Positions 44,164 to 57,000 of a stretch of 64,000 nucleotides of DNA are shown here, piece by piece; within the stretch, counting starts at the first letter, position 1, and the number at the start of each line of letters is the position of its first letter. The stretch is from Raphanus sativus (taxonomy: Eukaryota; Streptophyta; Magnoliopsida; Brassicales; Brassicaceae): contig NC_079519.1 of NCBI RefSeq assembly GCF_000801105.2, forward strand, positions 13,452,668 to 13,516,667. The letters run 5' to 3'. The position numbers were made by a program, and so were the translations under genes. The notes under the pieces are model-generated. The model saw only the letters and a program-made list of their open reading frames with translations, made no database searches and was not told the DNA's origin.

Positions 44164-45290
44164 TGATACACTAAAAATGAATCCTTGCTACTGCCAAGTT
44201 AACAGTTGTGATTATAGTACTTTAGATTCAATTCCAGAGGACCAGTCTACACTTTACTCTTATGGATTTCGATATTAAGCTAAGAAGAATATTTGGTTTT
44301 GTTTTTAAGAGTGACGTAAAGAACAAGTAAAAAGCTCAAGTAATGAACAATCACAACCAAGCGATCTCAATCATAATCGAGCACCTATTCAAGTTCGATG
44401 CAGTCCTATCTAGAACTCGGGGAACTGGCTAGAACAACACACTGTCGTGTAGTTGTTCCTTTCGCCGATCAGACCTAGTTCCTAAGATGTCGCTTGGTGT
44501 GAGATCTGATGGTGAACCTTATTGATTGACTCCGATTTGTTCACAGTGCACCTTAACATCTACTTTCGCGTGGCTAAGGATGCAATGCTCATTCATCCAA
44601 GATCTAGCAACCTATGACACTTTTGATGTACAGATTTACCTAGTATCAAACGCTAGATGATCAGTTTAGCGCAAGCATTAAACGATGAATGAATGAAGAT
44701 TTACTCAATGATAACCTATCTATGCTCAGTTGCGATATGCACTCTATCACCCTAGATCAACAGCCGACTACTCAATCATGATGCAGTGAATAACAACATA
44801 TGAAATTGAAATACTCATGATCTGATTAAGAAGATAAAAAATAGGGTTCAGGTTGTTCTTCTCTATGAGAGAGGTGAAGGCGTCGCCATACAAAAGCTTG
44901 AATCCAAAAGTATCAAACTTGTCTTGTAAAACTAGCGTAAGAAATAATAAAAGGATAGATGGCGTTTTATATGGAGACGCCAATAGGTAGAGAAGAGATT
45001 AGTGCAACATGGCATTAATTCCCGAAATAGGAGTTTTCTTATTCGTCGGGAACAACCTTGGGATCACTCCATCTGCTTGTTCCGCTTGAGAACAGTCTGG
45101 GAACTGTTCTCCTTGAGTGGTCTCCGCAGGATTGCTCCAAAAGAACATCTTCTCTTTATGCACCTTCTCTTCACTCTTCTACCAACTCCAGACCTGTAAA
45201 AGATAAAAAAAAAAGACTAGACTGACACGGATTAGAGACTTAAATCAAATGAAAACATATACACAATGATGTGAAAAACACCATATATCA
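44164..45290 (-). mobile_element. 5' LTR of element D
   Basis: On the minus strand the LTR starts TGATATATGGTGTTTTTC at 45290 and ends GTGTATCA at 44164, next to the PBS. It is 1127 bases long. Diverged relatives are at 370-700 and 16130-16977. Copia protease/integrase-type coding sequence stops at about 45294, directly outside the LTR, so D was inserted in Copia element 1. The matching 3' LTR was not found. Confidence 0.8.
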
Positions 45291-46839
45291 CCTTGGTAGG
45301 ATCCTGAATTTCATAAGAAGAAGCATCAAAGACAACACGAGAACCAAGATCATCCATCAAAGAACTGATGCTGAGGAGATTAAGACGGAATTTAGGTATA
45401 TATAAGACTTTGTGAAGAGTAATGTGTTCAATAAGTTGAACCATAACACACCACTTATCTTTACCATTACTCTAGTAGGTAGATTCACACTTCTTGTTGC
45501 AGATGAATCAATAGAGATCAACACTCTTATCATGACACACATGATAAGTTGCGCCAGAGTAAATCACCCAAGTTGCATTAGACAGAGTGTCTCTCGAAAC
45601 TGTCAAAATAACAACAAAAGCAAGGGCAGATGGGGTAAACAAGATACCAGTGTTATCCATCGGCTTTTTAGAGGAACTTGCTTCATTAGAGCCAGTGGTG
45701 ATCGAAGGTAATTGAGAGCTGAACAAAGCAATGAATTGTTGTAGTTAATCTTTGCTTAAGGTGCTAACCAGATTATCCATATTTGATATCTTTGGTTCAG
45801 AACCATCGAACTAAACGAGAATTTGAGCTGCCACAGGTTGAGATTTCTATAGGATTCTTGGATTTAGATACAAAACCAGAAGGAAAACCATGCTTCTTGT
45901 AACACCTCTCATCAATGTGACAAACACGATTATATAATGAACATATATGACCACCTTTGTTAGGATCGTTTTGAACATAACAGTAGAGTCCACCTGTGAT
46001 GGATTAACATTCTCAGAGATAGCAAACGCAGCTGGAGCAACCACATTAGAGAAACCACGCTAGCTATCATCTTGATTAAGAATGTTATAGACTTCCAGCA
46101 GAGAGGGTAAGACCTTCTTCATAATAATCTGTCTACAAATAATAGCATAAGACTCATCAAGTCCAGCAAGAAACTTAACGATCTTAGCTCTATCTGCCTT
46201 ATGTTGTAACTTGATTGCATTTCCACAAACACATGGTGTATCAGGTTCATCTACGCTTTCCAATATCCCAGAGAGTCTTCAGAGTAGTATAGTAATCAGA
46301 TAACTTCATCGAACCTTGTTTGAGATCCTTAATCTCTTGAGTCAGATTGAAGGTTCGAGGTAAGTTCGTCATGTGAAAACCACCGTGAAGATCACCCAAG
46401 ATATCAGACGCATCATTCAAACGGAGAATACTTATGTAGATCTGTGGAGAAACCAAATTCAATAGCCAAGATTTCACCATACTTTTGCATCTAGACCACA
46501 AACGAAAGGTAGGTTCCGATGGATCAGGACGAGTTAGGGTACCATCAACAAAACTTATCTTATTTTTCGCATCTAGAGAAATCTTCATCGCAGGATTCCA
46601 ATCATCATAGTTTAAGCCATCAAGACGAAGAGATATAATCTGTAAACTTGGATGATCGGCGTTGTGCATAAACAGAGGAGAGTGACCTGGATCCATCAAT
46701 TCTGGTATATTCACAGCTTGTGAGGTTCGATGTTGCGATTTGCAGCTACCAGAGGAGATTTCGGAGGTGAATCATTGGATCGGATTGTACGACGAGCAAC
46801 TCGAGTTGATTTTCTTGGAATTTTCTTCATAGACACCAT
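45291..46839 (-). pseudogene. Copia element 1: gag and pre-integrase part
   Basis: The gag probably starts at ATG 46839 (MVSMKKIPRKS), with a one-base shift near 46715. The gag core reads ISLRLDGLNYDDWNPAMKIS, LSDYYTTLKTLWD, and DRAKIVKFLAGLDESYAIIC. A protease/pre-integrase part with WVIYSGATYHVC (DSGA-like site decayed to YSGA) and HKVLYIPKFRLNLLSISSL follows at 45300-45600. It stops at 45291, where the D LTR starts. The family's RT and RNase H are found at 17883-19038. Confidence 0.85.
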
Positions 46840-46921
46840 CTTACAGGAGAAGAAACAATCAGAGAACACGAATCAAGCTCTAACAATGGAAGAATCAAAC
46901 GAAAATCAGCTCAGATGGTTC

Positions 46922-47096
46922 TGATACCATATTAGTGAACGAAAAGATCGACATTTGATATAAAAAGTTTGTTATGAAGATATTTATCCTTAGCTGAAAC
47001 TGTGTACAATGTACAGTATATATACAAACTACACTAAACCAAAAATGATTGAACCGGCAAAAGGAAACCGGAAATAACCGAGATAATTATACTTCA
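46922..47096 (-). mobile_element. 5' LTR and PBS of Copia element 1
   Basis: The 167-base LTR 46930-47096 matches 17715-17882. It is followed on the minus strand by TGGTATCAGAACC (46929 downward), the initiator-Met tRNA PBS typical of Copia elements. Confidence 0.9.
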
Positions 47097-47609
47097 ATAC
47101 CCACTAATTAACCAAACCAGAGCAAACCTGTTGATTGAACTGTCGACTGGATTTAGTTCTCACTTAGTTGGCTGGCTGAGTCAACTGACGAGTCACCGAT
47201 TGACTAGTCACATGTGTTGATTGCTGAAGATTTGGAAAGATGGAGATTTACCGGAAAATTCACTGGCCATGAGATGGTATGGTGGTTTTACTGGTGGTAG
47301 ACGATCATGGTCACCTAAGATTCTAATAAATCTTAGGACACCTAAGATTTTCTGCATAAACTTACGGGCTTTGTTGATCTATAGGTTTTGGATCGTTACA
47401 TTATTTTTCACACTGATGTTAATTGAGTGTTTCAGAAATGTATGTATAAACTGAGATTGATTGTCATATCGATGTTGATGCTTTAAAACTGGGCTCGTGA
47501 AGGTAACTTACTTTTATACACTTGAGACTTGAGTAGGTTTTTTTTTTTTTTGAGTATACATTATCACTAACATATTAAACCGTGTTGAGTTAAAAAAGTA
47601 TTATTTCAA
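47097..47609. other. Spacer without recognised gene
   Basis: No gene was found. A 77-codon frame at 47221-47454 has no domain. The stretch contains a CAACTGACGAGTCACCGATTG-like block of short repeats and a T run near 47540. Confidence 0.4.
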
Positions 47610-48890
47610 ACAAGATATGAGCCCGTTGTGTTGCAACGGGTTTTATTTGACGTTTTAGTTCAATACGAAAACATAAAATAATAACAATTATTATAGTTTT
47701 ATGATTTTTTGCATACACTTTATGAGATTTATTTTATAATTAAAAGTCCATTTTCACGCATAAATTCAAGTTAATAGTTATATGTTATAATTACAGTGCA
47801 TAGATGAATGTTATAAACTTTGTACTTAAGATTAAATAATATACTATACTTAAACGTTTTAACTCAACACAACTCAAAATAAGAAATTGAGTGGAAAGTA
47901 AAGTGAAATGTAAATCAAATACATTAATCTAGTCAATGACAACATTATACACATTCTTATGTACTAACTTAATGATTTACTAAATAAGTTTTTAAAAGTT
48001 TATTTTGCTAGGATATCTTAAAAAGGTAAACATTCTATTTTATAAATATCCTTATTCTTTTTAATTAAAATAAAAAATAATATTAAATATTCTTTTACAT
48101 TTTTGTTTAAAATTTTAGAAAAGGAAAATCGGTCATATAACCTATTATAGTTATCTTCTCTTTAGAATTTCAGAAAAAAAATTGTTATCAATATATATTT
48201 TATCATAAAATTTATCAATTTTATAATTCTCACTATATATATTTAACCATATTAATTAGTAATTTTGAAGAACCAAACTCAATATAATGTTTTACAATTA
48301 TATATTCCTTAGGATTTTAGTAAAGGAAATTAGTATTAAATAAAACTATTTTCAGATATTTTTTGTTTATGATATTTTAAAAAGGAAAATTTCTAACGAA
48401 ACCATTTTTAAATTATTATTTGATACTATTAAATAAATTTTACAATTAATGTTTTTATAAAATTCGTTTTTATTATCTTATATATTAGTATATATATTTT
48501 AATCATTATATATTTTAGCATATGTCACAATATTAAAAGGAAAATTACTATCAATAATATTTTGCAATTATCTTTTGTTTAGGATTAAAAAATGGAAAAT
48601 TATTTTTAATTATTATATATTTTAACACATGTTACAATATTAAAAGGAAATTACTATCAAATAATATTTTGCAATTATCTTTTGTTTAGGATTTAAAAAT
48701 AGAAAATTACTATAAATAATATTTATAATAATAATTTTTAAAACAACTTTTTGTTATTATTTTATAACACATGTCACAATCTTAAATATAAAAATTTCAA
48801 GTGTCATGATCATGTTAATTAGTAACTTTGAAAAACTAAACTTTATATAATAAAATTTAAATTTTGATTTTCCAGGATTCAAATTACGGA
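47610..48890 (-). mobile_element. Possible Helitron remnant, AT-rich
   Basis: On the minus strand the end reads CCCGTTGCAACACAACGGG followed by CTCATATCTTGT. A hairpin (arms 47622-47628 and 47634-47640) lies about 10 bases before a degenerate CTAGT-like end, as at Helitron 3' termini. The body is AT-rich and has an internal near-duplication of about 105 bases (48528-48720: GGAAAATTACTATCA, TTTTGCAATTATCTTTTGTT). No RepHel gene and no 5' end were found. Confidence 0.4.
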
Positions 48891-49082
48891 GCAATGGTTC
48901 AATAAGTTTAAAATATTTCCTATTATTTTGCTCCTATGTTTTAGGAATTTTTTGTGAAACTTAGAGAGGTTTTGTGCAAAGATGCAAACTTGATTCTTAT
49001 TCAGCTTAAAGGTTTATTACAACGTCACTCTCTATTTATACAAGGATCTCATCTTAACCTAAAGTAGAGTGTCATCATCATG

Positions 49083-50300
49083 TCAGCACATGATTGGAGA
49101 CTGAATAAGACAGTCAAATCTATTGAACGTTAGAGGACCATGAGCTGTCTTTGTCGCACTCGCAGCAGCTGCTTTACATGTTCTCTGTTCATTGAAGGTT
49201 GTTCCAGAAACGACAGAGGAGCTGCTACTGGGCTTCACGTTTGGATCTAGAATCTTTGTGTTTGGCTTCACATTAGACTTCAGTATTTCTGTAACCGGCC
49301 CACTGCTTGCTATACACCCCCTCAAACTTGGGGTAGAAGGAACAGAGAATCCGAGTTTGGAGCGAAGCTTGAAGAAGGGAACCTGAGACAACGACTTTGT
49401 AAAAATGTCAGCAAGTTGTAGAGCCGCTGGAATATGTTTAACCTCAAGCGCTTTCAACGCAACTCGCTCCCTAACATAGTGATAGTCCACATCGAAGTGC
49501 TTGATTCTTTTGTGAAACATAGGATTGGCGGTGAGACAAACAGCAGAGAGATTGTCACACAATAACAGTGGTGTCCGACTCTGTTGAAGTCCCATAACCC
49601 GCAGCATGTTCTGTAGCCATACAATCTCAGAAGCCGCAGCAGACATTGTGCGATACTCAGCTTCGGTTGATGATTTTGAGACAGTGTCGTGTCGTTTTGC
49701 AGACCATGAGATCACATTGGAACCAAGCAGAGTACAGAAGCCACCAGTTGATCGTCGAGTCATTGTCGCTATAACAGAGCAGAGTGGAGTCTAACGCTGC
49801 AGTAATGCTGATTCCCATGTTGTAAGTGCCCTTTACATAACGCAAAATGCGTTTTAGCAAGGAAAAATCAGCTTTTGACGGCATATGCATCCTTTGGCAG
49901 ATGTAATTAATAGAGAACTGCAGATCAGGTCGAGTGACAGTCAGATACTGCAGTTTTCCCGTGAGGCTGCGAAAGTAAGATGGATCCTCAAATAGTTCAT
50001 CTTAACCAGCAACAGTAGCAAGTTTAAGCGGTAATGGCATTGCAATGGGGAGCACAGTCAGCCATACCAGCAGTGATGAGCAGCTCTTGTGCATATTTTT
50101 CTTGGTTCATGAATAGACCTTCTTCAGTATGATGAATCTGAACACCAAGAAAGTAGTAAGCTTCATCCATATCTTTCATGTGAAACTGTGTCTTCAAGCT
50201 GCTTAGGAGAGTTTGAAGCAACTCATCATTGTTACTAGTGATCAACATGTCATCAACGTAAAGCAACAAGTAGATAACGTTGGAGCCTCTGTGATAAATG
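49083..50300 (-). pseudogene. Copia 2 RT end and RNase H
   Basis: RT keeps LLYVDDMLITSNNDELL (catalytic YVDD) and YYFLGVQIHHTEEGLFMNQE at 50024-50269. After a break, AFSLLKRILRYVKGTYNMGI-type sequence and RNase H follow: TRRSTGGFCTLLGSNVISWS, KSSTEAEYRTMSAAASEIVW and HFDVDYHYVRERV, to LADIFTKSL. The frame then enters the LTR. Frameshifts near 49760, 49900 and 50020 disrupt it. Confidence 0.9.
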
Positions 50301-50943
50301 AATAATGATGGATCTGGGAAGCTGCAGGAGAAGCCAAAGTCAAGAAGAAACAGACTGAACTTATCGAACCATGCTCGTGGAGCCTGCTTCAGACCGTAGA
50401 TAGCCTTTTTGAGTTTACAGACGTAATCTGGTCTCTCTGGATCTTCAAACCCCGGTGTCTATGTCATGAAGACTGTTTCTTTCAAGTCACCTGGAGAAAC
50501 GCGTTTTGAACGTCAAGCTGTTGTATCTTCCACTTCTTGGTCACTGCTACATGGAATACTGTGCGGATTGTTGCGGTTCTGACAACAGGACTAAAGGTCT
50601 CGATGAAATCAGTACCCTCTTCCTGTTCGTTTCCTCGAGCAACAAGCCTTGATTTAAGCTTATTCACAGTTCCATCAGCATTGAATTTGACCTTGTGAAC
50701 CCAACCACAGTTGATCAACGGATGATCTTGAGCTTCATGTGGAAGAACCAAATCCCAAGTTTCAGTTTCAGGCATATTGCCAACTTCAGTACTCATCGCT
50801 CCATTCCAACGCGGATCTTTTAAAGCTGCCTTTAAGGATTTGGGCTCTGTGTACTCTGTTTTCACAGTGAATAGAGCGTAACGTGGGTTTGGTTTGATGA
50901 TTCCAGCCCGAGCTCTTGTTGTCATCGAGTGAGGAGCAGTCAC
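50301..50943 (-). pseudogene. Copia 2 RT, N-terminal part
   Basis: The segment reads PHSMTTRARAGIIKPNPRYA, then EPKSLKAALKDPRWNGAM, HKVKFNADGTVNKLKSRLVA and ETFSPVVRTATIRTVF, ending IQQLDVQNAFLQV. This is the start of Copia RT. A break near 50482 shifts the frame before GLKQAPRAWFDKFS-type sequence. Confidence 0.9.
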
Positions 50944-52425
50944 AGCCTGGGGTTGAAGAGGCAGATCTGGTTCTGCAATGTCTGAATGGGAGGAAGCTGA
51001 TGAATATGTTGAGTCTGCTTCATGAGAAGAACCCGCATTTTTAGTGTTGCTGCTGACCAGGTGAAGGTGGTGCTAATGGTGGTAGGACTACTGGAATAGT
51101 TCCAACATTAACCACCGTAGAGCGATGAGCAGGAAGGACCTCTTCAGGAACATCATCTGCAGGCAAAGGAGCTGTCTTGTGAATATTTGCAGAGTGCCAA
51201 GCGTTGAGCATTGCAGAATCAGTTGGCAAGTGATACTGACTATAGATATCTGCAAAAGGGAATGCAGACTCGTCAAAAAGAACATGGCGACTGATGTAGA
51301 CTCGGCCTGTTGGAGGGTAGAGATATTGATAGCCCTTATACTTTTCGTTTTAGCCAAGAAAAACACACACCAGAGATTTAGGATCCAGTTTGTTCTTCAT
51401 ATAAGGTCTCAGATACGGGAAGCATTTGCAGCCAAATGTTCTTAAAGAAGTGTAGACAGGAGGCTTCCCATGTAGAGCTTCATATGGACTGTTTCCGTTT
51501 GGCAGAGCTGAGGAAGGTATCAAATAGCTCAAGAACACTGGTGTGAAGAAAGCCTCAACCCACAACTGTTGTGGAACTTTGCTGTGATACATCATCGTGA
51601 GGCCTAACTCCGTGATGTGTCTATGTTTGCGCTCAGCCAAACCATTTTGCTGAGGCGTATGAGGACAAGAGAGGAGCTGCTGGATGCCGTGACTAGCAAG
51701 ATGACTCAGAAACTCTGTACTGATATACTCCCCTCCACCATCACACTGAAACTTCTGTATCTTTGTTTGAAACTGATTCTCGACAAGAGATTGAAAACGA
51801 ACAAAGACAGAGAAGAAATCTGCTTTAGTCTTGAGAGGATAGAACCAGGAGAAGCGAGTATGATTGTCAAAAAAGATAACGTAGTATTGAATCCTTGTGA
51901 TGATACAACTGGACTAGGTCCCCACAAATCTGAAGGTATCCTCTCTAGAGGTTTTGAAGCAACAAAATCAGAAGAAATAAAAGGAAGTCTGCAACTTTTG
52001 CCTAACTGGCACGCATCACACAGCTTCTCCAGACCAGAGCTATGCATGATGATCGCCTTATTCTTGGATAGTTGTTGAATAATGTCTCTGTTTGAGTGTC
52101 CAAGCCGATGATGCCAGACTGCTTCACTGACTGCTTGCTGTCTTGTGGAATAAAAGGCTTGAAAATGAGCATCCTTCAACACGTAAAGGTTTTTATGCCT
52201 TCTTCCTTGAGTTATCACCTGCTTTGTCTCCTTGTCCTTACCAAGCACAGAGGTATCATCAAACGTAATCTCACAAGAGAAGTCTGTGGTAAGCTTAGAG
52301 ACAGATAAAAGAGATTTTGTAATAGCAGGACATACTAAGACATCCTCTAAAGGCAGTGTACCTTGAGGAGTTTGCAGAGCGATAGACCCAATGTGAGTAA
52401 TGGGAAGGTAGTCGCCATTACCCAC
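50944..52425 (-). pseudogene. Copia 2 pre-integrase and integrase
   Basis: The zinc-binding part has AVWHHRLGHSNRDIIQQLSK and CDACQLGKSCRLPF. The integrase core shows D in IPSDLWGPSPVVSSQGF, D in CDGGGEY and E in NGLAERKHRHITELG. VEAFFTPVFLSYLIPSSALP and TSLRTFGCKCFPYLRPYMKN follow, to KSLVCVFLG. The catalytic residues are present, but the frame is broken at about 51700 and 51340. Confidence 0.9.
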
Positions 52426-53515
52426 TATAACCTGATCATCACCGAGATACGGTTCAGAGGACTGAAGATGAGACAGGTTGCTTGTGATATGAGCCGAAGC
52501 AGCTGATTCAGGGTACCATTCATGACCAGAGTACTGTTATTGATCTGAAAGCTCATTGTTGTCAAGGCATTGTGAACGTTCTCATGAACTTGAAACGCTT
52601 TATCGAATCTGCTGTGACACTTTGCTGCAGAGTGACCAAACTTCCCACATATCTGACAAGTGACCTTCGAGTTGGAGTTGCCTGAGAACTGTTGTTGAAA
52701 ACCGCGGCCGCTAGTTGAGTAGGAACCAGAACCTCTTCCTCTGTAACCCCCACGACCAGAGTAGTAACCTCTGCCTCTGTTGGAGTAGCCTCTACCAGCA
52801 TGGAAGGCTAGATGAGGAGTTACTTCACTCGCAGCAGCTTGTTTTTTACTCTAAAGTTTGTCATCGAAAGTTACAAGCTTGATGACCGCATCTTCGAAAC
52901 TCAAGTCAGGTAGAGAATCCATAGAATGCTCTATGACAGTGGAAATAGACTCATATTATTTGCCTAGGCCACTTAAAGCGCCATAGATCATCTCATGTTC
53001 AGTAACTGGAAAGCCTATGGAGTCTAACTGATTCATATTCTTTGCCTAGACCACTTAACGCTCTTGACATCTCCTAGATACTCGGTCATTGTCTTTTGGT
53101 TTTTAGCCATACCTTGGAGCTTACGCTGGAGATCGAGCTTACGGGTAGCAGAGATTCTGTTGTACTTCTTTCCCAGACTGAACCAAACCTCCTGAGCAGA
53201 TTGCAACCCATAAATAGAACGGAGAGCGTCTTCTGTAAGACAACCGAACAACCAGGCCATCACGAGTTGATCTCGACGGATCCATTTGACAAACTCTGGG
53301 TTGGCCTCCTCGTTTGTGACTTCTCCGTTTGTGACCGTAACAGTAGGAGACGGACGAGGCGAGCTGCCATTGATGAAGCCAAGAAGAGATTGGCTAGAGA
53401 GAAACGACTCAAACTGAGTCTTCCAAAAAAGATAGTTTGTAGAAGAAAGTTTGAGAGTGACACATTGAGAAATGCTTAGAGAAGGAGCTGATAAGGGATC
53501 CGAGGTATCGGCCAT
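52426..53515 (-). pseudogene. Copia 2 gag and altered protease site
   Basis: gag starts at ATG 53515 (MADTSDPLSAPSLSISQ) and carries LSSTNYLFWKTQFESFLSSQ and VMAWLFGCLTEDALRSIYGL. A CCHC knuckle CQICGKFGHSAAKC lies at about 52620-52662. The protease site reads WYPESAASAHITS, where Copia elements have WYPDSGA. The catalytic aspartate is thus Glu and the glycine Ala, which should abolish cleavage. A frameshift near 53030 breaks gag. Confidence 0.88.
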
Positions 53516-53885
53516 ATCTCTAATACCATGTGAAATCTAGAGAGGTTTTGTGCGAAGATGCAAACTTTATTCTTATTCAGCTTATCTTAAAGGTTCATTA
53601 CAACGTCATTCTCTATTTATACAAGGATCTCATCTTAACCTAAAGTAGAGTGTCATCATCATGTCAGCAGATGATTGGAGACTGAATAAGACAGTCAAAT
53701 CTATTGAATATTAGAAGACTATGAGCTGTCTTTGTCGCACTCGCAGCAGCTGCTTCGTTGAAGGTTGTTGCAGAAACGACAGAGGAACTGCTACTGGGCT
53801 TCACGTTGGGCTCTAGTATCTTTGTGTTTGGCTTTACATTGGGCTTCAGTATTTCTGTAACCGGCCCACTGCTTGCTATATGTTT

Positions 53886-54091
53886 CTCCAAAATCAAAAT
53901 ATCGCATGTAGCTATAAATGTTGATAACAGAAGAGTAAGAATTTTGTTCACGCAAACTTTGACACAAGAAGATATGAGAATGAGTCTTTAGTATTTAATC
54001 ATACACCTGGTATAGATGCTTGAAGAAAATGCTGACGTAAATAAATTGGTGGATTCTCTTTGTAGTAAGAAAAGATATTTATTAAGAAGAT
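53886..54091. other. Spacer between Copia 2 and the dehydrogenase gene
   Basis: About 200 bases separate the Copia 2 LTR from the stop codon of the dehydrogenase gene. They should include its 3' UTR and poly(A) region. AAGAAAATGCTGACGTAAATAAA-like sequence lies nearby. No other gene is seen. Confidence 0.6.
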
Positions 54092-57000
54092 TTACAGAAG
54101 ACACGAATTAGGAAGAGATAGATGCAAATAATCATGGATTAAGGTATGACTGTTGGTGCAGAGCTGGAGAGCCAAAGATTCATCATTCGCCAATTCTGAA
54201 CAATTTGCCTCATTGCAGTCGGCAAAATACTTTCCATTAATCCTTCTGGTTTCGTTACTCAATGCCACATAACATGTTGTTGCTGCGCCCTAACCCCCAT
54301 GACAAAAAAAAAACTTGGGGAGTTAATATGATATAAATTTTTTTAATATATTTACATGTGATAATAGGGTTAGTTTTTTTTATTACACATGTGAGACGTA
54401 GTGCCATTTTTAAATACAAGTCTGCATGAATATTGATGATGACGACAAAACTTTTATTTGGGATTTAAAATAAATATTTATTGTCTGCCCGAAAAAACCA
54501 ATATGAGGTTGTTGGGCCTATGAATTGTACTTCCTCTTCCTTTGTCTCAAAATAATCTATGTTTTAGGAAATAAAAAATGTTTCTAAAAATATATGTTTA
54601 CATTTTCAATATATAATAATAATAAATTGTAAAATTCAAGGCATTAATATGTTTTTGAATTTTAATGGGTAAAAAAATATGGACACAGAAAACATATTAT
54701 AATCAAGAGTTTACGTTTTTAATATATTTGAAAGCTCTAAAACAAACATTATTTAAAAAAGGAAAAAATAATATTTAGAGGAAACAAAATGAACGAATAC
54801 ACATATATACCTGGCTTACAGACTTTAGCAGCTTCGAAGCTATCAAAAACAGTGAATCTGCATCAACGCACATCATGATTTTATTTTCTTTTATTTTTCC
54901 TTACCAGTTTTTGGATTCCTTTTCCATTGCTATATATATGGTACGATTTAATTTCACCTGTCAAAAGACCCTTGTGTGCTCTGATAATTCCTGTTTTAAC
55001 AATCCCAGGATGGACTACATTTATCGTTACGTTTGCATTTATATCCTGTAAGCATATTTAGTGAAATTTTCCAATTATTATGTATATAAACAAAAATAAT
55101 AATAAAAAGTTGTAATTAGTACTTTTCAAATATAGTTTGCCTAAATATGTTTCAAAACGCACCTTTAATCGCCTGCTCAACGCTTTGGCATGTAAAATTG
55201 TTGCCAGCTTTGACTGAGCATATGCCTTCGTACCATTATACCTTTTGGTTACGCAACACAAGTTAGTATACCAAACAAAAACTTTATGGTCTTTATCATA
55301 TGATTAGTTTCAATATACCGTAGGTAGTTTTAAGTATTAAAAATAGAAATGATCGTGTGAATTACTTAATGGGGTGTAGTAATTTAGGGAAGGAGAAACA
55401 ATCAGGCTTGACCCAACTATGAATCACTGAAGTAAGGTTAATGATTCGTCCTTCTATTCCACTCTTCTTAGCCGTCTCTATCATTTTTTCTATCAGCATC
55501 TCTGTTAATAAGTAATGTCCTGAAAAAAATATACTTCCCATTATTAAATTCTTCTTCACTCTGTCATCTGTGTAATGATTCAAGAAAATCACCTAAAAAG
55601 TTTGTAGCAAATGTCAGTTCAATCTTTTCTTCTGAGAATTCAAGATTTGGAGAGAAAACCCCTGCATTGTTTCTGCAATAAAAAGATTATATATATATAT
55701 ATATAGTTTCCTTTCCTAAAGTCTCATTGTACATATGAATGTGGATGAGAAAACAAAATGATGGTACAATCCAACTTCAGTAGCTCTACTAGAGTTATAT
55801 GTGCATGGTTCATGAGGTGTTGGAGTGAATCTTACGTACATGATAATGTTGAGGGGAAGATCTTGTGAAAGAAACTGAGAGCAGAATCTGGCAACTGAAG
55901 ACAGAGAGCTGAGATCAATCTCCAATAATACGATATCAGCTTCTGGGTTCTCTATCACTATTTTCTCCTTCACCATTTCTGCTTTCTTCATATCTCTTAC
56001 TGCCATCACTACTCTCACCCCTCTTTTTGCTAATACTCTCGCTGTTTCCGCACCGATCCCAGATGTTCCTCCTGTGAAATAGTGAAGTGATCATTTAAGA
56101 AAAAGTTTAAATTATTTTTCTTTTGAATTTTTTTATGAAAAATCATTACAATAAACCATTTAATTTCTTCTCAGTTTTTCTTATTTCATGTTAAGAAAAT
56201 AGAGTGTATCATACTCAAATTATATTGGGTATAACCTAATTTTTTATCTTACACTGGATTAATTATCAAGAAGTTAGTAGGGTGGAATTAGTTATCTACA
56301 ATTCATTTCTCGAAAAGCAACCTTCTTGTTTGTTTTTTGCAAGTAAATAAAGAGTATTTGCCCCCAAAACAAAAAGTAAAGAGACACCACTTTAAAACTT
56401 ATTCATTGACTCTTATCGTATAAAATTTCAGCCGACAAATTAGGGAACGTAAAAGATGGCATAAAGTACGTTTTGGGCAGGCTGATCGCTAAAGAAAATT
56501 AAATAAAGTAATGTTTTGCAACGATGAGACATGTTTCAAAGATAAAAGTCAAAAGGCAAATCAATTGTGCTTTTGGAAATATGCTGTAACCAACCATAGC
56601 TATGTTTCAAATTTCAGTGGAGACAAAATCCATATTATGTCGCCGGCATACACAAAACACATCATAGAATAATATTATACAACTCGTGGTTTTGGGATGA
56701 AATTTTCTTTCCAAGTACTAGAATGAAATTGTATGTATAGCATATCTGATTAGCAAAATAACAACAAAAATTTCATAGACGATAAAAGAAATAATAGTTG
56801 TGTGCGTACGAGAAGGTCATGATAAAAAAAGGTTATGATAAAAAACAATGGTAAAATATCCTCTCTTTTTTAGCAACTGGTAAAATATGCTTTAGAAGTT
56901 CTTTCTTGGCGAGTACATCGGAATTTTGTTATACAGAATATTGGTTCTTGTGTTTCGGTCTGGCAACAAAACTTGGTTCTTTTATTTTCTTTTTTATACA

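Larger units (their letters stand above)
48953..53880 (-). mobile_element. Copia element 2, full structure but broken coding
   Basis: The LTRs are at 48953-49314 and 53529-53880 (362 and 352 bases). A PBS, TGGTATTAGAG, lies at 53518-53528. A polypurine tract, CAAGTTTGAGGGGGTG, lies next to 49314. gag, protease, integrase, RT and RNase H follow in Copia order on the minus strand. The flanks TTTTT (48948-48952) and TGTTT (53881-53885) differ by one base and may be the target duplication. The LTRs differ by several small indels, so insertion is not very recent. Confidence 0.92.
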
